Below are positions 61,089 through 64,000 of a DNA stretch of 64,000 nt, piece by piece; within the stretch, counting starts at the first letter, position 1, and each line of letters begins with the position of its first letter. The stretch spans positions 1,612,001 through 1,676,000 of the forward strand of contig NZ_CP117167.1 in the NCBI RefSeq assembly GCF_028596025.1. Reading direction: 5' to 3'. Source of the stretch: Mucilaginibacter jinjuensis. GTDB lineage: Bacteria; Bacteroidota; Bacteroidia; Sphingobacteriales; Sphingobacteriaceae. A model generated the notes under the pieces. The model did not search any database, had not been told where the DNA came from, and worked only from the letters and a program-made list of their open reading frames with translations. The position numbers were made by a program, and so were the translations under genes.

Positions 61089-62198
61089 ATGAAAAACATT
61101 CTGATTAGCTACATCGCTGCTATCCTTTCTTTTTATGGAATGAATACACAGGCTCAGTTTAAGCTGCCCAGCGACCCAAAGGCGACCAAAGGATCACAAA
61201 ACCTCTACAATAGCATGCAGCGACTGATGGGTTCGAACATTATGTTCGGTCACCATGATGATACCGGCTACGGTGTTAACTGGCGCTTGCAGGATGATAG
61301 CTCTGATGTAAAGGCCGTAACAGGATCGTACCCGGCGGTTTATGGCTGGGACTTAGCCAAGCTGGAGCACGACAGCACGGCCGATATCAATGGCATTCCA
61401 TTTAAAACGCAGCGTACACTGGTTAAAGAAGCTTATCAGCGTGGAGGAATAAATACTTTTTGCTGGCACATGGATAACCCGTTTAACGATCAGACAGCCT
61501 GGGATACTACTGCTAATAGCGTAAAGGAAATTTTAGCGGATGGCCCTACACATGATAAATATGTAGAGTACCTGGATAAAGCAGCCAAATACCTGAAGAA
61601 TTTGAAAGACGATGATGGAGAGGCTATCCCTATCTTATTCCGCCCATTTCATGAATTAACCGGCGGCTGGTTCTGGTGGGGAAGTAAAACTACCGATCCA
61701 CAGGATCTGGTAGCAATATGGCGCTTTACTGTAGATTATTTAAGAAAGAAAAAGAAAATACATAACCTGTTAATCGTGTATTCGACTGCTGATTTTAATT
61801 CGACAGAAGATTTTCTGGCCCGTTATCCCGGCGATGACTATGTTGATTTTGTAGGCTTTGATCTGTATTGCCTCGATAATAAGCAGAAGTTTGTGCAACG
61901 CTTAGATAAACAATTGAGCATTTTACAACAAGTGGCAAATGATCACCATAAAATAGCTTGTATACCAGAAATTGGTTACGAGGGCATACCTGATGCCAAC
62001 TGGTGGACGGTTACTTTACTACCCGAAATATCGAAGTACAAATTATCGTACCTGCTTACCTGGCGTAATGGTAATCCTAATCATTATTACGCGCCCTATC
62101 CGGGTCAGCAAAGTGCAGCAGATTTTGTTAAGTTTTATAACAGCCCGAATATATTGTTCCAGAACAGGCTTTCGCCACTGGGGATTTATGGAAAATAG
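61089..62198 (+). CDS. Secreted GH26 beta-mannanase
   Basis: 369 residues. The signal peptide ends near NTQAQF. GH26 motifs: MFGHHDDTGYGVNWR, WDLAKLEHD and WHMDNPFN; acid/base E189 in LFRPFHELTGGWFWWG; nucleophile E294 in IPEIGYEG. All belong to the beta-mannan endohydrolase family GH26, single domain, no CBM. The product should hydrolyse beta-1,4-mannan outside the cytoplasmic membrane. No SusCD pair is near, so it is not part of a visible polysaccharide utilisation locus. Its 3' end overlaps the next small gene by 11 nt. Confidence 0.93.
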   Translation: MKNILISYIAAILSFYGMNTQAQFKLPSDPKATKGSQNLYNSMQRLMGSNIMFGHHDDTGYGVNWRLQDDSSDVKAVTGSYPAVYGWDLAKLEHDSTADINGIPFKTQRTLVKEAYQRGGINTFCWHMDNPFNDQTAWDTTANSVKEILADGPTHDKYVEYLDKAAKYLKNLKDDDGEAIPILFRPFHELTGGWFWWGSKTTDPQDLVAIWRFTVDYLRKKKKIHNLLIVYSTADFNSTEDFLARYPGDDYVDFVGFDLYCLDNKQKFVQRLDKQLSILQQVANDHHKIACIPEIGYEGIPDANWWTVTLLPEISKYKLSYLLTWRNGNPNHYYAPYPGQQSAADFVKFYNSPNILFQNRLSPLGIYGK

Positions 62199-62340
62199 TA
62201 GAAAATATGATGACTGGTTTGATGAGCTAAGTGAAGAGCAACAAAAAGAAGTCTTAGAAGGGTTAGCTCAAGCAGATAATGGTGAAATAATTTCGCATGA
62301 AGAGGCTATTGGTCTATTTGGAAAATGGGGTTTGGTATAA
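62188..62340 (+). CDS. Orphan antitoxin-like small protein (50 aa)
   Basis: ATG at 62188, inside the end of the GH26 gene in another frame. The peptide YDDWFDELSEEQQKEVLEGL then ISHEEAIGLFGKWGL resembles short antitoxins of RelE/ParE-type modules (acidic first helix, then 'ISHEE...FGKWGL'). No toxin gene follows; the next ORF at 62371 is not RelE-like. Either an orphan antitoxin or the pair has lost its toxin. Confidence 0.6.
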   Translation: MENSRKYDDWFDELSEEQQKEVLEGLAQADNGEIISHEEAIGLFGKWGLV

Positions 62341-62370
62341 TGAATATCGTACTTTGTTTATATTTGCCCA

Positions 62371-62613
62371 ATGAAAAATTTTAAGGTAGAAGCGGAGGGT
62401 GCAGAGTTTGATTTTTTTACCATGAACATAAAGCGGTTACAGGCCTTCCAGGTTTACGTCGCGCACAAGGGCGAACAAGTTCGATTCCACATGCAGCTGA
62501 ATGACCAAACCGGCGATTTCTATATTACCGACAAAGCGAAGTGCCCTGCCGAATTTCACCAGGCAGAAGATCTGCTGAATAAAGCCATTAAAATTTACGG
62601 GAAAGAAGATTAA
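62371..62613 (+). CDS. Hypothetical protein, 80 aa
   Basis: A small soluble protein, MKNFKVEAEGAEFDFFTMNI and a beta-strand pattern (FQVYVAHKGEQVRFHMQLND, GDFYITDKAKCP), then a terminal helix (AEDLLNKAIKIYG). No family recognised. It lies 30 nt after the antitoxin-like gene and is convergent with fdtB 8 nt downstream, so it is probably cotranscribed with the former. Confidence 0.55.
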   Translation: MKNFKVEAEGAEFDFFTMNIKRLQAFQVYVAHKGEQVRFHMQLNDQTGDFYITDKAKCPAEFHQAEDLLNKAIKIYGKED

Positions 62614-62621
62614 GCAGCTGC

Positions 62622-63707
62622 TTAAAAAGCATTCAGATTATCGATCACAAATTGCGCATCTTTTTCGGTGTGGCAATACGAGCAAGGAAGGCTTAACGTG
62701 GTTTGATGAATTGCTTCAGAAATTGGGAAATGCTGTCCCGCTAATAAATGCGATAAAGCTTTTTGTTGATGCGGCGGTACAGGATAATGAATTTCGGTAC
62801 CAATACCTTGTTCTAGCAAATAAGCCTTCAACTCATCGCGGCGTGGGTGTCTTATATTGAAAATGTGGTAAACATCGGTATAATCGGCATCAACAACCGG
62901 CAATATAAAATCAGATTTAAGCTGATCAAGGTACATACCTGCCAGCTTTTGTTTGTGCGCATTGATGCTATCTAAAGCTTCGAGCTTAATTTGCAGAAAT
63001 GCAGCCTGCAGTTCATCCAAACGGGAGTTTACACCCATGTACTCGTTATAATATTTCTTTTCAGAACCGTAGTTGCGGAGCTTACGCATTTTATCGGCAT
63101 ATTCAATATTATCGGTAGTAATAGCTCCGGCATCGCCTAAAGCACCTAAATTTTTGGTGGGGTAAAAACTGAAAGCACCAAATTCGCCAAAGGTGCCGGC
63201 CTTTTTGCCTTTGTGCATAGCGCCGTGTGCTTGTGCGCAATCTTCAATCAGCACCAGGTTATACTTTTCTTTAATGGCCATTATCGCATCCATATTGCAA
63301 CATTTGCCATACAGGTGCACAATCATAATAGCCTTGGTTCTGGGTGTGATGGCTTTCTCTACCTCTGCCGGCTCAATATTATAGGTATGAATATCGGGTT
63401 CAACCAATACAGGTACCAGGTTATTATTGGTGATAGATAGTATGGTAGCTATATAGGTATTTGATGGTACAATAACTTCACTGCCCGGTTCAAAGTCGAA
63501 AGTTTTAAGAGAGAGCGTTAGCGCATCCAAACCATTAGCCACTCCTATGCAATAGGCCGATTGGTTCCATTGCGCAAATTGCTGTTCAAAATCATCGGTA
63601 TATTTACCTAAGATATACCAGCCACTGTTTAAAAAATCGCTGAAACGTTGCTTAAACGCTTCGTTGAATGGCTTGTTTAGCTCGAACAGGTTTTCGTATG
63701 GGATCAT
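62622..63707 (-). CDS. fdtB: DegT/DnrJ/EryC1/StrS sugar aminotransferase, FdtB-like
   Basis: 361 residues. The PLP Lys is K185 in [15 protein letters not shown], preceded by the conserved [10 protein letters not shown] and followed by [23 protein letters not shown] (cut here) and the C-terminal [13 protein letters not shown] motif. This is the family of nucleotide-sugar 3-aminotransferases; the partner gene (FdtA-type) points to dTDP-3-amino-3,6-dideoxyhexose. Product goes into a surface glycan. It overlaps the FdtA-like gene by 4 nt (ATGA). Confidence 0.88.
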   Translation of the reverse strand: MIPYENLFELNKPFNEAFKQRFSDFLNSGWYILGKYTDDFEQQFAQWNQSAYCIGVANGLDALTLSLKTFDFEPGSEVIVPSNTYIATILSITNNNLVPVLVEPDIHTYNIEPAEVEKAITPRTKAIMIVHLYGKCCNMDAIMAIKEKYNLVLIEDCAQAHGAMHKGKKAGTFGEFGAFSFYPTKNLGALGDAGAITTDNIEYADKMRKLRNYGSEKKYYNEYMGVNSRLDELQAAFLQIKLEALDSINAHKQKLAGMYLDQLKSDFILPVVDADYTDVYHIFNIRHPRRDELKAYLLEQGIGTEIHYPVPPHQQKALSHLLAGQHFPISEAIHQTTLSLPCSYCHTEKDAQFVIDNLNAF

Positions 63708-64000
63708 TCTTTATGCTCGTATGGATCAAAAATATAATCTGTCGCATCAAAAGATGTAGATGCCAACACTAATAATATAGCATCGGGGGTAAAGTTTTTC
63801 ATCACATGCCAGTCTTTTGTTTCCAGTATCAGGCATTTGTGCGGGCTGTCCATTTTAAAGATTTCTGTTTTTTCACCATCATCATTTACAATGGTGCAAC
63901 GGCCCTGGATGCAGATTGCAGCCTGCACGGTTTTATGGTGCCGGTGCCCGCCGCGCGCCGAACTGTCAACCCCATATATATAAAAGAGGCGTTTAATATC
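63704..64000 (-). CDS. fdtA: FdtA/WxcM-like dTDP-sugar 3,4-ketoisomerase, 5' end cut by window
   Basis: 98 C-terminal-side residues are visible; the frame is still open at base 64000, so the gene continues to the right. The sequence [18 protein letters not shown] carries the His residues of the cupin active site, and [26 protein letters not shown] and the end IFDPYEHKE are typical of FdtA/WxcM sugar isomerases. It makes the 3-keto sugar substrate for the aminotransferase encoded next, so the two act in sequence. Confidence 0.88.
   Translation of the reverse strand, partial: DIKRLFYIYGVDSSARGGHRHHKTVQAAICIQGRCTIVNDDGEKTEIFKMDSPHKCLILETKDWHVMKNFTPDAILLVLASTSFDATDYIFDPYEHKE

Noticed and set aside
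1..64000. CRISPR arrays, tRNA or rRNA genes, integrase or transposase genes
   Set aside because: No regularly spaced repeats, cloverleaf or catalytic recombinase motifs were seen; short RNAs could still be missed by eye.

Overview
The window looks like a chromosomal segment from a Bacteroidota bacterium, most likely Sphingobacteriaceae (Mucilaginibacter/Pedobacter-like). Reasons: promoter -7 boxes of the TAnnTTTG type, many lipoproteins with a Cys lipobox, BF3164-type propeller lipoproteins, a 286-residue Bacteroidota-type primary-like sigma factor, carboxypeptidase-regulatory/outer-membrane barrel fusions, an RteC-domain protein, and GH26/GH30 glycosidases. No tRNA, rRNA, CRISPR array, integrase or intact transposase was recognised. 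The genus is an inference.

Layout. 1-4.1 kb: oxidoreductases and secreted or lipoprotein metabolic genes. 4.2-10.5 kb: an AsmA/TamB-like gene remnant, a stress-type DUF2383 protein, an FAD/NAD(P)-binding protein, DUF1543 and HD proteins, a sigma factor and small ORFs. 10.5-12.9 kb: SRAP peptidase, UmuC and a UmuD-like protein that seems to lack the catalytic Ser-Lys pair. 13.6-21.0 kb: a collinear cluster with a Cys-rich secreted peptide, propeller lipoprotein, CxxC lipoprotein, CBM9/DOMON-like protein, outer-membrane barrel and a Wzy_C (O-antigen-ligase-like) membrane protein. 21.0-25.3 kb: GH30 glycosidase plus a large lipoprotein hydrolase. 25.7-31.2 kb: imuA-imuB-dnaE2 mutasome. 31.5-36.8 kb: LodB/LodA-type CTQ oxidase cluster with a ferritin-like protein and a probable NlpC/P60-like protein. 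39.5-61 kb: a defence island holding two DUF262 proteins, Vsr, a type II restriction-modification pair, a Cas4-like nuclease, a 1922-residue DUF1998 helicase, a large unknown protein, a pseudo-helicase/KAP NTPase fusion, an Xre regulator and RteC. 61-64 kb: GH26 mannanase, an orphan antitoxin and FdtB/FdtA-type deoxyamino-sugar genes.

How the parts connect. Three damage-tolerance transcription units (SRAP, umuDC, imuAB-dnaE2) share the 15-bp operator RCTAATWTTWTTAGY, each time directly against a TAnnTTTG -7 box and 25-30 nt before the start codon. This is good sequence evidence for one regulon, probably an SOS-like one. The defence island has the gene content expected of a Druantia type II-like system (methylase, nuclease, large unknown, giant DUF1998 helicase), but with extra partners. 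Of these the most unusual is a protein whose N-terminal SF2 helicase half has lost its ATPase residues and is fused to an intact membrane-anchored KAP NTPase. The peptide/propeller/barrel/Wzy_C cluster and the LodAB cluster are further candidates for systems not well described.
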